A stretch of 64,000 nt of DNA from JBMDXB01 sp048594885. Its GTDB lineage: Bacteria; Acidobacteriota; Vicinamibacteria; Vicinamibacterales; 2-12-FULL-66-21. Below the pieces are notes generated by a model. It saw nothing but the letters and a program-made list of their open reading frames with translations, did not search any database and was not told the origin of the DNA. The stretch is taken from assembly GCA_048594885.1 (NCBI GenBank), contig JBMDXB010000111.1, positions 1 to 64,000 of the forward strand, given 5' to 3'. Below are positions 9,966-19,015 of this stretch, piece by piece. The translations under genes and the position numbers were made by a program. How positions within the stretch are numbered: the first letter of the stretch is position 1; the number at the start of each line of letters is the position of its first letter.

Positions 9966-11012
9966 TTACTCGGGATCTTCCATCCAGGTGAAGGCCGCCT
10001 GCTGCGGGGCGGCCTCTTTTGCTTCTTCAGGTTCGATCTGTCCGCTGCGGAATTCGCGGCCGCTCAGGTCGTAACGCAGGCGAAGCGCGGCGATGAGGCC
10101 GCGAACCGTCTTCACGTAGTCCGGCTTCGCGTAAGCGCCGGCGTACAACGCTCTGTAGCCCGCGACCATCTGCGGGAACTGCTTCGCCAGGAAGTTCATG
10201 AAGTGGTCCTTCGTGCCGCCCTTCAAGTACATCAGATTTGCGCCCATGAACGCCGCGCCGTGGTCGGCGATTGCCTTGATCGTGGCTTCCAGCTTCGAAC
10301 GCTGCGTCGTGATCCCGGGGACGATTGGCGCCATGAGGACTCCTGCGTGAACGCCGGCGTCTCGTAGCTGTCGTACGGCTCGCAGCCGCTGCAGCGGGTG
10401 GGCAGTCCCTGGCTCCAGCGCCGCCCAGGCGTGGGCGTCCACCGATGGCACGCTCATACAGACGGTGCAGTCGGCGCGGCGTGCCAGCTCCTGCAGAACG
10501 TCGATGTCGCGCACGACCATCGGTCCCTTTGTCACGACACCGACTGGCGTTCGCGCTGCGGCAAGCGCTTCGAGCGATCGCCGCGTCAGCTTGTAGTGCC
10601 CTTCGATCGGCTGGTACGGGTCGGTGGCGGTGCCGACGGCGACCTGCTCGCGCGTCCACGACGCCTTGTCCAGCTCACGCGTCAACACGTCGACGATGTT
10701 GGTCTTGACGAGAATCACCGACGAGAAGTGATCGCCGGGTCCCAGCTCGAACTGGGTCTGGTATCGGCGCGCGAAGCAGTAGTGGCAGCCGTGCGTGCAA
10801 CCACGGTAGACATTGAGCGTCCACCGAAACGGCATTCCCTTGACGGCATTCAGGGCCGAACGGCAGGTGACTTCCTGGTAATGCGCCGAATCGGCGCGCC
10901 GTTGCGCTTCGTCGAGAGCGGCTTCAGCGCCTTCGGCCCGCACACGCAGCGCGAATGTACGAGTGGTGGGCTTCGGCGTGCCGAGTTCGGGGAGTAGCGG
11001 TAGCGGTCGCAC
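9966..11012 (-). CDS. Radical SAM protein, SPL/Rv2578c-like family
   Basis: 348 aa. The iron-sulfur/SAM motif YRGCTHGCHYCFAR has C72, C76 and C79 (CX3CX2C). It is preceded by SALNAVKGMPFRWTLNVYRGC and followed by ATDPYQPIEGHYKLTRRSLE, both typical of a widespread family related to spore photoproduct lyase (often annotated Rv2578c-like). Natural substrate unknown; a nucleic-acid role is only an analogy. Starts with GTG; AAAGGCGA lies upstream. It converges with clpA, the stops being 3 bases apart. Confidence 0.8.
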   Translation of the reverse strand: MRPLPLLPELGTPKPTTRTFALRVRAEGAEAALDEAQRRADSAHYQEVTCRSALNAVKGMPFRWTLNVYRGCTHGCHYCFARRYQTQFELGPGDHFSSVILVKTNIVDVLTRELDKASWTREQVAVGTATDPYQPIEGHYKLTRRSLEALAAARTPVGVVTKGPMVVRDIDVLQELARRADCTVCMSVPSVDAHAWAALEPGTAHPLQRLRAVRQLRDAGVHAGVLMAPIVPGITTQRSKLEATIKAIADHGAAFMGANLMYLKGGTKDHFMNFLAKQFPQMVAGYRALYAGAYAKPDYVKTVRGLIAALRLRYDLSGREFRSGQIEPEEAKEAAPQQAAFTWMEDPE

Positions 11013-11139
11013 TACTTTCGCCTTTTATTCGCCACTCCCAAGTATGTCACAGAACCCCCGAAAACCGTGACACTCACCGTTTCTCGAAATGGAACACACC
11101 TCTGCTGCAATTTCTGCAAACGGTGAGTGTCACGGTTTT
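11013..11139. other. Intergenic spacer dominated by an inverted repeat
   Basis: 127 bases between the ubiA stop and the radical SAM start (both minus strand). Apart from the 79-bp inverted-repeat element no gene or promoter is obvious. Confidence 0.6.
11061..11139. repeat. 79-bp inverted-repeat element after ubiA
   Basis: Two perfect 22-bp complementary arms: 11061-11082 (starts AAAACCGTGACACTC) and 11118-11139 (ends GTGTCACGGTTTT), separated by a 35-base spacer. The right arm touches the ubiA stop codon. On the minus strand the last arm ends in TTTT, so it could end the long operon, but the arm length and long loop are more like a REP/MITE-type element. Confidence 0.85.
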
Positions 11140-12054
11140 TCAGAAAAGGTAAGCGAGGGCGAAGCCGATCTGGGCGACGAACATCATGCGGTACATGTGC
11201 GCCCAGGAAACGTGGTTCTCTTCCACGGCCAGCTCCTCGGGCCGCCGCAGCATCAGATAGCAGACGTACAGGCCATAGGCGGTCATCAGAGCGGCGAGGA
11301 TCTGGAGCAGCACGAAATTTCCGGTGAGGATGCCCGCGAACGTGCCGGCCGAAATCATGACGAACGGCAGCACGAACGACGGCGAGATCATCCACGCCGC
11401 CTTCGTGACGCCGTAGATCAGCGGCAACGTGCGGCAGCCGCCCTTGGCATCCCCCTCCATGTCGGCGAAATCCTTCGTCGTCGATGCGCCGAGGAGGAAC
11501 AGGCCGAAGATGCCGCCGATGAACCACGGCTCGACGCCGACGATGGTCTTGACCGCCGACCAGCCCGCCACCTTCAGCAGCACGCCGCGCGGAATGGCAA
11601 TCGTGACGTTTGCCCAGATGCCAAGACGCTTCGTCCGGAACGGCGGCACCGAATACAGAATCGTGATGATCGTCGCCGCGACGACGATCCAGAAGCACTG
11701 ATGCCGCCCGCCTGGTGCGACGAGCCACGCAAGCCAGAGCGCGATCGCGTACGCCACGATGGTGAAGAGCCAGGCTTGGGACAGTGCCAGTCGGCCCGAT
11801 GGGAGCGGCCGCTTCGGCTTGTTCACGCGATCGATCTCGAGGTCGTAAATCTGATTCAGGGCATTGGACGCCGCGTTCAGCACCGCTGCCATCGTCAGCC
11901 CGATGAGCGGGTAGGTCAGCAGGTCTGCGCTCCAGGGCTCGCGCGGAGCGGCGCCGGCCGCCGTGACGGCGCCGGACGCAAATCCGAGCGCAGGCGCAAT
12001 GAGCGTGAACGGTCGAGAGAACTCGACCAATACCGACGCTCGCGACTGCGTCAT
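11140..12054 (-). CDS. UbiA-family prenyltransferase
   Basis: Integral-membrane aromatic or lipid prenyltransferase, 304 aa, with 8-9 predicted transmembrane helices. The first Asp-rich motif is NQIYDLEID (N67, D71, D75; NX3DX3D), followed by RVNKPKRPLPSG. The second is KDFADMEGD (D195, D198, D202). YSVPPFRTKR is also typical. The pattern is close to homogentisate phytyltransferase/chlorophyll-synthase and archaeal-type glycerol-phosphate prenyltransferase members, so the acceptor is not certain. The ATG overlaps the stop of the upstream gene by four bases (ATGA). Because that gene is a fused prenyl-alcohol/prenyl-phosphate kinase, the donor may be salvaged phytyl or geranylgeranyl diphosphate (inference). 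Confidence 0.88.
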   Translation of the reverse strand: MTQSRASVLVEFSRPFTLIAPALGFASGAVTAAGAAPREPWSADLLTYPLIGLTMAAVLNAASNALNQIYDLEIDRVNKPKRPLPSGRLALSQAWLFTIVAYAIALWLAWLVAPGGRHQCFWIVVAATIITILYSVPPFRTKRLGIWANVTIAIPRGVLLKVAGWSAVKTIVGVEPWFIGGIFGLFLLGASTTKDFADMEGDAKGGCRTLPLIYGVTKAAWMISPSFVLPFVMISAGTFAGILTGNFVLLQILAALMTAYGLYVCYLMLRRPEELAVEENHVSWAHMYRMMFVAQIGFALAYLF

Positions 12055-13403
12055 CCGGCGGCTCCAATCAGGAGCACCGCCGCAAGCGCCGCGATGGCCG
12101 TGTTGAGGAAATTGAGGACGTCGTTGTTCACGATGCGCGCGCCTTCGAGCGTGGCGCCCATGACGCTTTCGGCGACGGATCCTATCGCAGTGCCGCCGAT
12201 GATCGCGGGAACGGACCACAGCGGCGCGAGCTGCAGCGCCACGCCGGCAAGCGCGAGACCGGCGGCGGCAATCAGACCGGAGGCAGTGCCCTCGAGGGAA
12301 ATCGCGCCAGCTGTCCCGGGCGGTACCGCTCGCAATCTCGTGATGAGATACGTCCTCCGCCCCCACGCCTTGCCGATCTCGCTTGCGACGGTATCGCTTC
12401 CACCAGCCGTCAGGGCGGCAACGAAGGCGATGAGCGCTGGCTCGTGCGCGTATGTCAGCACCGCCATCATTGCAGCCACGGCCGCGATGCCGGTGTTCGC
12501 GATGGCGTTGCCAGCTCCACGACGGCCGCCGCGCTCTTCGGCTATCCCGAGAACCGACTTGCGCGCGAGCCCCGCCCGCGAGCTGAGCGTCGCCAGCGCG
12601 AACGTAGCGAACAGTAGGATCCAGCCCCGCCACCCGGCGCAGGCAAAGATGATCGTGCCGATTACCGCACCGCTGACGGCGCCTGAGGGTGACACGGTGC
12701 CCGCGCGATAGCCAATCGCTGCGACGACAACATTGACCACAAGTCCCCAGGCGAGCGGCGGCAGTAGCGTGCCGGCAGCGACCGCGACCAGGTCCTCGCT
12801 CACGAGCGACAGCGCCCACAGGACGCCGGCCGCCGTCATCGGCACGCTGATGTTGTCGTCGAGTCGAATCGGAATGGTCTCAACCGCGGCTGCAACGGTC
12901 GCCGCGATGATGCCGCCAACCACTGGGAACCACGCGTACGCGGGGGGGACGACGGCAGGCGAACACCACCACGCAAGGAAGGAACCGGCGGTCCCGCCGG
13001 CGATGGCGAACGCCGCGCTGCCGGCGACTGACTTTTCCGCGTTCCACGGCAGGCGACGTCCGCGGCTGCGGCGGCCGACGATCGTCGCCGCGCCATCGCC
13101 GAACGCGAGGATGCCCCACGCACCGGCGACGATGTCGGGGCGATCGGGGAAGAGGAAAATCAGCAACAGGATGATGGCGGGGTAGAGCAGGATTCCGGGA
13201 GCGAACCCTCGCGACAGATCCGATGGACGGTGCAGGCGATGGCCGGTCACGGGGCCGAGCACGAACAGGTTGAACGCGAGCGCGGTCAGCGCGAGCGCTG
13301 CCGCCGCCCACCACGGGATGTACCGCAGGAGCAGCGCGAACGCTGCCATGGCCATGTGCACGAGCTGCCGCGCGTCCTCGGAGAACTGCGGCGAGGTGGT
13401 CAT
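12051..13403 (-). CDS. Fused phytol/dolichol kinase-like and DUF92 (VTE6-like) membrane protein
   Basis: 450-aa polytopic membrane protein that appears to join two enzymes. The N-terminal half (about 1-200) resembles the CTP-dependent phytol/dolichol kinase family, with FGDGAATIVGRR (101-112) and NAEKSVAGSAAF (121-132). The C-terminal half (about 215-450) is a DUF92 domain with SSRAGLARKSVLG, RRGAGNAIANTG, GGSDTVASEIGKAWG and GTAGAISLEGTASG. In plants and cyanobacteria the corresponding separate proteins VTE5 and VTE6 phosphorylate phytol and then phytyl phosphate. The fusion could make prenyl diphosphate from prenyl alcohol in one protein (inference). It overlaps both neighbours by ATGA, so translation is coupled to the epimerase and to UbiA. 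Confidence 0.82.
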   Translation of the reverse strand: MTTSPQFSEDARQLVHMAMAAFALLLRYIPWWAAAALALTALAFNLFVLGPVTGHRLHRPSDLSRGFAPGILLYPAIILLLIFLFPDRPDIVAGAWGILAFGDGAATIVGRRSRGRRLPWNAEKSVAGSAAFAIAGGTAGSFLAWWCSPAVVPPAYAWFPVVGGIIAATVAAAVETIPIRLDDNISVPMTAAGVLWALSLVSEDLVAVAAGTLLPPLAWGLVVNVVVAAIGYRAGTVSPSGAVSGAVIGTIIFACAGWRGWILLFATFALATLSSRAGLARKSVLGIAEERGGRRGAGNAIANTGIAAVAAMMAVLTYAHEPALIAFVAALTAGGSDTVASEIGKAWGRRTYLITRLRAVPPGTAGAISLEGTASGLIAAAGLALAGVALQLAPLWSVPAIIGGTAIGSVAESVMGATLEGARIVNNDVLNFLNTAIAALAAVLLIGAAG

Positions 13404-14359
13404 GACCTGGTGGTCAGGCGCTTGCTCGTTTCCTCACGCCAGTAGTCGAGGATATCCGCGAGCGTCCGCTCGATCGGAATCTGCGGCGTCCAGCCCGTTT
13501 CCGACTCGATGCGCGAGCGATCGCCGAGGAGCAGCGGGTTGTCGCTCGGGCGCATGCGTGAGGCATCCTGCTCCTGCGTCACGCGCACGCGCGTCAGGCC
13601 GATCAGCGTATCGAGGAGATCGCCGACGCGATACGCCTGCCCGGAACAGACGTTGTAGGGGCGGTGAGGGCGTCCCCGCTCGACCAGCAGCCGGTACGCG
13701 CGCACCGTGTCGCGCACGTCGGTGATGTCGCGGCGCGCCGAGAGATTACCGACGCGAAGTATCGGTTTCTCGAGTCCGAGCTCGATCTCCGCGAGCTGCT
13801 TGGCGAAGCTCGACGTGACGAAGTCCGGCGATTGCCTCGGGCCGGCATGGTTGAACGGGCGCGCGAGCAGCACCGGAATGTCGCCGTCGCGGGTGGCGAG
13901 CATCTCCTGCGCGAGCTTGCTGACTCCGTAGGGGGTCGTCGGCCCGATCGGCTTGTCCTCGGTCAACGCGCTGTCGGCGGGCCGGTAAACGAGCGCGGAG
14001 CCGGTAATGAGCACGGGGCATCTGTGACCGGCACGACGGAGTCCCTCTAGCACATGGTGCGTCCCGATCACGTTGATGTGCAGCGTGCGCCCCGGATCGT
14101 TCCAGGACCGTCCGACCTGTGGCGCTCCGGCGCAGTGGTAGATCGCTGAAGGGCGCAGCCGTGCCAGCGCTTCGGCGGTCTGGTCGGCGTCCAGCAGATC
14201 GATGGAGTGCCACTCGAGGCGACGGTCGGTGCCGCGCCACGGCGGGCGCCCCGACGGATTGGCGAACGCGATTACCCTCGGTTCGAGCTCGAGCAGGTGA
14301 TCGAGCAGGTGACTGCCCGCGAAGCCGGTTGCGCCGGTGACGAGAGGGGCGGACGGCAC
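13400..14359 (-). CDS. NAD(P)-dependent sugar-nucleotide epimerase/dehydratase (SDR family)
   Basis: Extended short-chain dehydrogenase, 319 aa from the GTG at 14359. The nucleotide-binding motif is VTGATGFAGSHL near the N-terminus, with ITGSALVY and the catalytic YGVSK; RPFNHAGPRQSPDFVTSSF and the DVRDTVRAYRLL region are typical of GDP-mannose 4,6-dehydratase/GDP-6-deoxy-4-keto reductase relatives. Substrate not determinable. A longer frame extends to 14512 but would run deep into rfbB; GTG 14359 lies six bases after the rfbB stop and directly before the Rossmann strand. Its own stop overlaps the fused kinase start. Confidence 0.82.
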   Translation of the reverse strand: MPSAPLVTGATGFAGSHLLDHLLELEPRVIAFANPSGRPPWRGTDRRLEWHSIDLLDADQTAEALARLRPSAIYHCAGAPQVGRSWNDPGRTLHINVIGTHHVLEGLRRAGHRCPVLITGSALVYRPADSALTEDKPIGPTTPYGVSKLAQEMLATRDGDIPVLLARPFNHAGPRQSPDFVTSSFAKQLAEIELGLEKPILRVGNLSARRDITDVRDTVRAYRLLVERGRPHRPYNVCSGQAYRVGDLLDTLIGLTRVRVTQEQDASRMRPSDNPLLLGDRSRIESETGWTPQIPIERTLADILDYWREETSKRLTTRS

Positions 14360-14364
14360 TCGTC

Positions 14365-15381
14365 TCAATCCGTCCGGTTGGCGTACTGCTGCCGGTAGTA
14401 CGATCGGAACGCGGGATCCTGCTCCTTGACCGGCCGCCACCACCATTCGTTCTGGCGATACCAGGCGACCGTTTCGGCCAGGCCCTGCTCGAACGGCACC
14501 TGCGGCCGCCATCCGAGCGTGCGGAGCTTCGTCGTATCCAGCGAGTAGCGACGATCGTGTCCCGGTCGATCGACGACGTGCCGGATCAAGGAGTCCGGCT
14601 TGCCGACGAGGCTGAGGATCGCCTTTGTCAAATCGACGTTGCGCACGTCGTTGCCGCCGCCGATGTTGTAGACCTCGCCCGACACCCCGACGTCGATCAG
14701 CAAATCGAGGGCGCGGCAGTGATCGAGCACGTGGAGCCAGTCGCGCACGTTCAAGCCGTCGCCGTACAGCGGCACCGGGATGTCGTCCATCGCGTTGGTG
14801 ATGAAGAGCGGAATGACCTTCTCGGGGAACTGGTTCGCACCGTAGTTGTTCGACGCGCGCGTCACGATGACGGGGACGCCGAACGTCGCCGAGTAGCTGT
14901 AGGCGAGCCGATCCGCGCCGGCCTTGCTCGCGGAGTACGGGTTGCGCGGCCTGAGCTCGTCCGTCTCACGGCTGGAACCCTCGGGCACGCTGCCGTAGAC
15001 CTCATCGGTCGAAATCTGCACGAAGCGCCGCAGCGTCGGTGCCTCGCGCGCGGCCTCGAGCAGGACGAACGTGCCGAAGACATCGGTCGTGATGAACTCG
15101 CCGGCGCTGAGGATCGAGCGATCGACGTGCGTCTCCGCGGCGAAGTGGACGACGATCTCCGCGTCCTTGACCAGCGGCGCCGCGACCGCCGCGTCCGCCA
15201 CGTCACCTCGAATGAATGTGTGGCGCCCGTCGTCGAGGACGCCTGTGAGGTTCTCCAGCCGTCCCGCATACGTCAGCTTGTCGAGCGTCGTCACCCGCCA
15301 GTCGGGATGGGCCTCGAGCGCATAGCGGACGAAATTCGAACCGATGAAACCGGCGCCGCCGGTGACGAGCACGTTGGTCAT
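14365..15381 (-). CDS. rfbB: dTDP-glucose 4,6-dehydratase
   Basis: Converts dTDP-glucose to dTDP-4-keto-6-deoxyglucose, the entry to dTDP-rhamnose and other deoxysugars for surface polysaccharides. 338 aa. NAD motif VTGGAGFIGSNF; the catalytic ISTDEVYGS (Asp-Glu pair) and YSASK; also SNNYGANQFPEKVIPLF and DWLHVLDHCRA. It lies 13 bases after lptD in a minus-strand operon, which fits an outer-membrane polysaccharide role. The usual partners rfbA, rfbC and rfbD are not in this window. Confidence 0.95.
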   Translation of the reverse strand: MTNVLVTGGAGFIGSNFVRYALEAHPDWRVTTLDKLTYAGRLENLTGVLDDGRHTFIRGDVADAAVAAPLVKDAEIVVHFAAETHVDRSILSAGEFITTDVFGTFVLLEAAREAPTLRRFVQISTDEVYGSVPEGSSRETDELRPRNPYSASKAGADRLAYSYSATFGVPVIVTRASNNYGANQFPEKVIPLFITNAMDDIPVPLYGDGLNVRDWLHVLDHCRALDLLIDVGVSGEVYNIGGGNDVRNVDLTKAILSLVGKPDSLIRHVVDRPGHDRRYSLDTTKLRTLGWRPQVPFEQGLAETVAWYRQNEWWWRPVKEQDPAFRSYYRQQYANRTD

Positions 15382-15394
15382 GATCAGTGGGTGT

Positions 15395-17683
15395 TCACCG
15401 CCGCGTCGGCTGTCCCGTCATCGCGCCGAGGAAGTTCGAGAAGGTGCCGATGCCGGCAAGCGTGAACGAGATGTTGAAGCGGCGGTCCTGGGGAATGATG
15501 AAGTACCTGACACTACTTGGATAGTTGTACACCTGGTACTCGAATCCAATCCCGCAGCACTGCGCGTTGTAGTAACCCTGCACGCGTTGTTGAATGAGGA
15601 CGCTGCGACCAAAATCATAGTTGAACGAATACGATGCGCCCAACGTGTTGCGGCTCGTCCGCACCGAACCAGCCGCACCGAGGAGATTATCGCTGAGGAA
15701 CTGTCTCGCGCCAGTGGCAATACGGCGGTTGCTGAAGCTGCCCGAGGCATCACCGTATGTTCCCTGGAAAGAGCCTCCAATCGAGATGCTCTGGAGTGAC
15801 GAAATGACTGGATCGTATTCGAGCCGTGACGTGATGCTCGAGTTCGCAGCCGGCTCGAAGGACGTCGAGATCGAGATCGGAGAATACGCACTAGGCGGCC
15901 GCCCAAGAAAACTCGTGCTGTATGACGGATCGACTTGCGAGGATTTAGGGTCGGTGTAATACGTCTGATGAACGGACACGGTGAGCAGGTTGCGCGACAC
16001 GGCGTCTTCGCCGGCGGGTTTGACGAGCAGCCTGCTGGCGACGCCGTATCGAATCTGCGTGCTCCCCCCAATGAGGTAGTCCGCGCTCTCGTACTTGAAG
16101 ATGCGATCGTAATTGTCGATCTTCGTCATCCGACTCCAGGAGACGCGCGGCTCGATGAGATGTTTCAGCCGGCGCCCACTCGCCTTGTGCCAGATACGTA
16201 CGATGCTTGGCCCGGTGACTTCGGTGCCGAACCGGAAATAGTCGCGGAATATCGGCTCGGATACGAGACCGGCTACGCCGGGCTTTATGCTCCGCGCGTA
16301 TCGCGTGCCGTTCCACGCCAGCGTCGAATTCACCGCGAGGAACGAGAACGTCGGAAAGGGCACGCGAATCGAGCCGAGCGTGTCGAACTTCGGCACGCTC
16401 AACTCTTGCGTGACCTCGCCGTTTGCACGCACTTGACGGATACCCTTCGAGTAATCGATGTTGCCGCCGACGTAGATGGGCGACCGGCCCAATCTGGTGC
16501 CAGAACGCGAAAATGAGAGCCGCGGCAACGATCCATACACCTGCGAATTGACGTCGTCGTAGTAATACTCCGTTCTGTCGAACGAGCCGAGCAGGGAGAA
16601 ACCGGCCCAGCTCGATGTCGAGGAAACAGCCCATCGACGGGATGAGAGTGTCGCTTGATAGAGATCCTGTTGATAGAGTTGTTGCGTCGTCACATCGGAG
16701 AAATAGTCGACCGACGCATTCAGCCTGGTATTCAGCGGCAGCGCCTGCCGAATCGAACTCCTGACCTCATAACTGCGGCGATCGGGTGTCGTGACGGGAC
16801 GGCCGCCGGAGCTGAACGTGGCGGCATGTTCGTTTATCAGATACACCCGTGCGGTCCCAGACGAACTGTTCGTGCCGACGTACCGGTATTCCCCTCCGTA
16901 CCCTTGCCCCGTGCGCGTAAACCAGTCGTGCGCCAGCGTGAGATCCTGGCTGCGGCTGATGGCCCAGAAGAACTGGTTGCTGATCGTCTGGCCGCGATAG
17001 GTGGAGTTACCGTAGAGCGGCAGCAGAAACCCGGTCGACCGATCGTCTTCCTGAATCGGGTAGTAAAACACCGGCAGATACATCAGCGGCACGCCCTTCA
17101 CCTTGAACACCGAGTTCTTCAGAATCGCGTGCTCGTCGAGCGTGAGCGTCACCGACCCGGACGTGATCTCCCAGCGTGGCGTGGGCTGCACGCACGTCGT
17201 GAAGCCGCCGTTCGTGATCCGGAACTTCTTCGGTCCGAGCTTGTGGATGAACGCACCGTAGAAATACGCGTAGGGCTCCTGCGTGCCGAAGAGGCTGCGG
17301 TCGACCTGATCGCCGAGCGTCGCGGTGCCGGTCGCGTCGTGAAAGGTGCCGGTCTTCGTCTTCGTGTCGAACTCGAGACGCTCGGCGGCGATGCGGTTGC
17401 CACCCGACACGTATACGACGTGACCCGTGGCGACGAGCCGGTTCGAATCCTTGAAGAAGTCCACCTGATCGCCGACGAGCTGCGCGTTGTCGCACTCAAT
17501 GATGACGGGCTGCGCCGGCGTGCCGCTGAACCTGTAGACGTTCTCTTCGTCGACGGACACCGCGATCGCCTGATGGTTGAACTTCTTGCAGCCGGACACC
17601 TCGACCTGGGCGGCCGCGGGCGAGGCAGCGCCGAGCGCAATGCACGCAAGAACGGCCGCTGTGATTACGTGAGGCAGACGCAT
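15395..17683 (-). CDS. lptD: LPS-assembly outer-membrane protein LptD (OstA)
   Basis: 762 aa. A signal peptide (MRLPHVITAAVLACIALGAASPAAAQ) is followed by an OstA/LptA-like beta-jellyroll at about 40-140 (VIIECDNAQLVGDQVDFFKDSNRLVATGHVVYVSGGNRIAAERLEFD, tandem beta motifs) that receives LPS, and then a large LptD beta-barrel (about 200-762) rich in alternating polar/aromatic strands and ending near the C-terminus. In diderm bacteria LptD with LptE inserts lipopolysaccharide into the outer leaflet. Few cysteines are visible, so the E. coli disulfide control may differ. Position downstream of folC and upstream of rfbB supports a co-transcribed envelope segment. Confidence 0.9.
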   Translation of the reverse strand: MRLPHVITAAVLACIALGAASPAAAQVEVSGCKKFNHQAIAVSVDEENVYRFSGTPAQPVIIECDNAQLVGDQVDFFKDSNRLVATGHVVYVSGGNRIAAERLEFDTKTKTGTFHDATGTATLGDQVDRSLFGTQEPYAYFYGAFIHKLGPKKFRITNGGFTTCVQPTPRWEITSGSVTLTLDEHAILKNSVFKVKGVPLMYLPVFYYPIQEDDRSTGFLLPLYGNSTYRGQTISNQFFWAISRSQDLTLAHDWFTRTGQGYGGEYRYVGTNSSSGTARVYLINEHAATFSSGGRPVTTPDRRSYEVRSSIRQALPLNTRLNASVDYFSDVTTQQLYQQDLYQATLSSRRWAVSSTSSWAGFSLLGSFDRTEYYYDDVNSQVYGSLPRLSFSRSGTRLGRSPIYVGGNIDYSKGIRQVRANGEVTQELSVPKFDTLGSIRVPFPTFSFLAVNSTLAWNGTRYARSIKPGVAGLVSEPIFRDYFRFGTEVTGPSIVRIWHKASGRRLKHLIEPRVSWSRMTKIDNYDRIFKYESADYLIGGSTQIRYGVASRLLVKPAGEDAVSRNLLTVSVHQTYYTDPKSSQVDPSYSTSFLGRPPSAYSPISISTSFEPAANSSITSRLEYDPVISSLQSISIGGSFQGTYGDASGSFSNRRIATGARQFLSDNLLGAAGSVRTSRNTLGASYSFNYDFGRSVLIQQRVQGYYNAQCCGIGFEYQVYNYPSSVRYFIIPQDRRFNISFTLAGIGTFSNFLGAMTGQPTRR

Positions 17684-17713
17684 GTCATGACCGTGGGCGC
17701 AGGCAGGCCGGAA

Positions 17714-19015
17714 TCACGGAAGAATACCACGCAGCGGACCCAACAGAAAGATTGAGCCGGCAACGACGATGCGCCTTCCGGCTTCGCGCGCGACACGCAA
17801 TGCCGACTCCGGCGAGGGCACGGCGTCAACCGGCACGCTCGTCACGCCCGCCGCGATCCGCGCGAGCTCCGCCGCGTCGTACGCGCGCGGCGTCGCCGCC
17901 GTCGTACAGATGATGCGGCGGCAGAGCGGCGCAAGCTCCGTCAGCATGGCGGCGACGTCCTTGTCCTGCATCGCTCCAAAGATGAGCACACAGTCGTTCC
18001 AGCCAATCTCCCGGAGATACGACGCCAACGCCCTGGCGCCGGCCGGGTTGTGCGCCGCGTCGAGCAGCATCTCTACGTCGTCGGCCCTCACGTGCTCGAG
18101 CCGTCCCGGCCACGATACCTCCGACAGCCCCGCTCGGATCGCTTCGTCATCGGCATGTACGCCGGCGGCGTCCAGCACCTCGAGCAGGCACACCACGACG
18201 ACCGCGTTTTGCACCTGGTGACATCCAGGCAGCGCAAGGCGTACGCGTTCCAGCGTTCGCGATCGCGAGATGAAATCGTACGAGCCGTCGCTGTTCGCGC
18301 GCACCGCCACTTCCTCGTGCGCCGGAAGCAGTCGGGCCTGCTGTGCCCCTGCAACTTCGCGGATGACGCGATCGGCTTCCGCAGGCACCGCGCCGCAGAC
18401 GACCGGCACGCCAGGCTTGATGACCCCTGCCTTTTCGCGCGCGATTGCCGCGAGCGTGTTGCCAAGCTGCGCCTGGTGATCGAAATCGATGGAGGTGATC
18501 GCCGCGGCAACCGGCGTGACGACATTGGTGGAATCGAGACGTCCGCCGAGGCCAACTTCGAGCACCGCGATTTCGACATCCGCGCGCCGGTACAGCTCGA
18601 ATGCTGCAGCCGTCGTGCACTCGAAGAAGGTCGGAGGAGCGGACAGCCTGCCGGAGCGCACGAGCGCGTTGACCGCGTTCTCGATGTGACCGAGCGCATC
18701 AACCAGATCGGCAGTCGCCACTTCACCGCCGTCGATGACGAACCGTTCCTCGAGATGAACGAGATGTGGCGACGTGTAGCGCGCGCTGCGATGTCCCGCC
18801 CGCCGCAGCGCGGTCTCAACCATCGCCGTCACCGATCCCTTGCCGTTCGTGCCGGCGACGATGACTGATTGGAAGCTGCGCTCCGGGTGTCCGAGCGCTT
18901 CGCACAGCCTCGAGATGTTCTCGAGGCCGAATTTCATCCCGAGCCGCTCGAGGCTGTAGAGGAAGGCGAGCGGGTCAGACAGACGGCGTGTCTCCTGGTG
19001 CGGCGGCGGCCGCAC
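17714..19015 (-). CDS. folC: Bifunctional dihydrofolate/folylpolyglutamate synthase
   Basis: ATP-dependent Mur-ligase-fold enzyme that adds glutamate to dihydropteroate and then to folates. Signatures: P-loop VAGTNGKGSVTAM, TSPHLVHLEERF, the ATP-site EVGLGGRLDSTNVV and ITSIDFDHQAQLG, and the C-terminal DAAHNPAGARAL. Up to 433 aa from the GTG at 19015, which overlaps the end of accD by 41 bases. An internal start a few codons later, just after an AGGAG stretch, is also possible since homologues begin close to FLYSLERLGMKFG. accD-folC adjacency is common in bacteria. Confidence 0.93.
   Translation of the reverse strand: MRPPPHQETRRLSDPLAFLYSLERLGMKFGLENISRLCEALGHPERSFQSVIVAGTNGKGSVTAMVETALRRAGHRSARYTSPHLVHLEERFVIDGGEVATADLVDALGHIENAVNALVRSGRLSAPPTFFECTTAAAFELYRRADVEIAVLEVGLGGRLDSTNVVTPVAAAITSIDFDHQAQLGNTLAAIAREKAGVIKPGVPVVCGAVPAEADRVIREVAGAQQARLLPAHEEVAVRANSDGSYDFISRSRTLERVRLALPGCHQVQNAVVVVCLLEVLDAAGVHADDEAIRAGLSEVSWPGRLEHVRADDVEMLLDAAHNPAGARALASYLREIGWNDCVLIFGAMQDKDVAAMLTELAPLCRRIICTTAATPRAYDAAELARIAAGVTSVPVDAVPSPESALRVAREAGRRIVVAGSIFLLGPLRGILP

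Noticed and set aside
11089..12711. A 540-codon plus-strand frame across ubiA and the fused kinase
   Set aside because: Antisense to two membrane proteins with clear motifs; its translation is hydrophilic and repetitive.
13400..14512. Long N-terminal extension of the epimerase to 14512
   Set aside because: It overlaps rfbB by 148 bases and lacks any domain; GTG 14359 starts the Rossmann fold directly.
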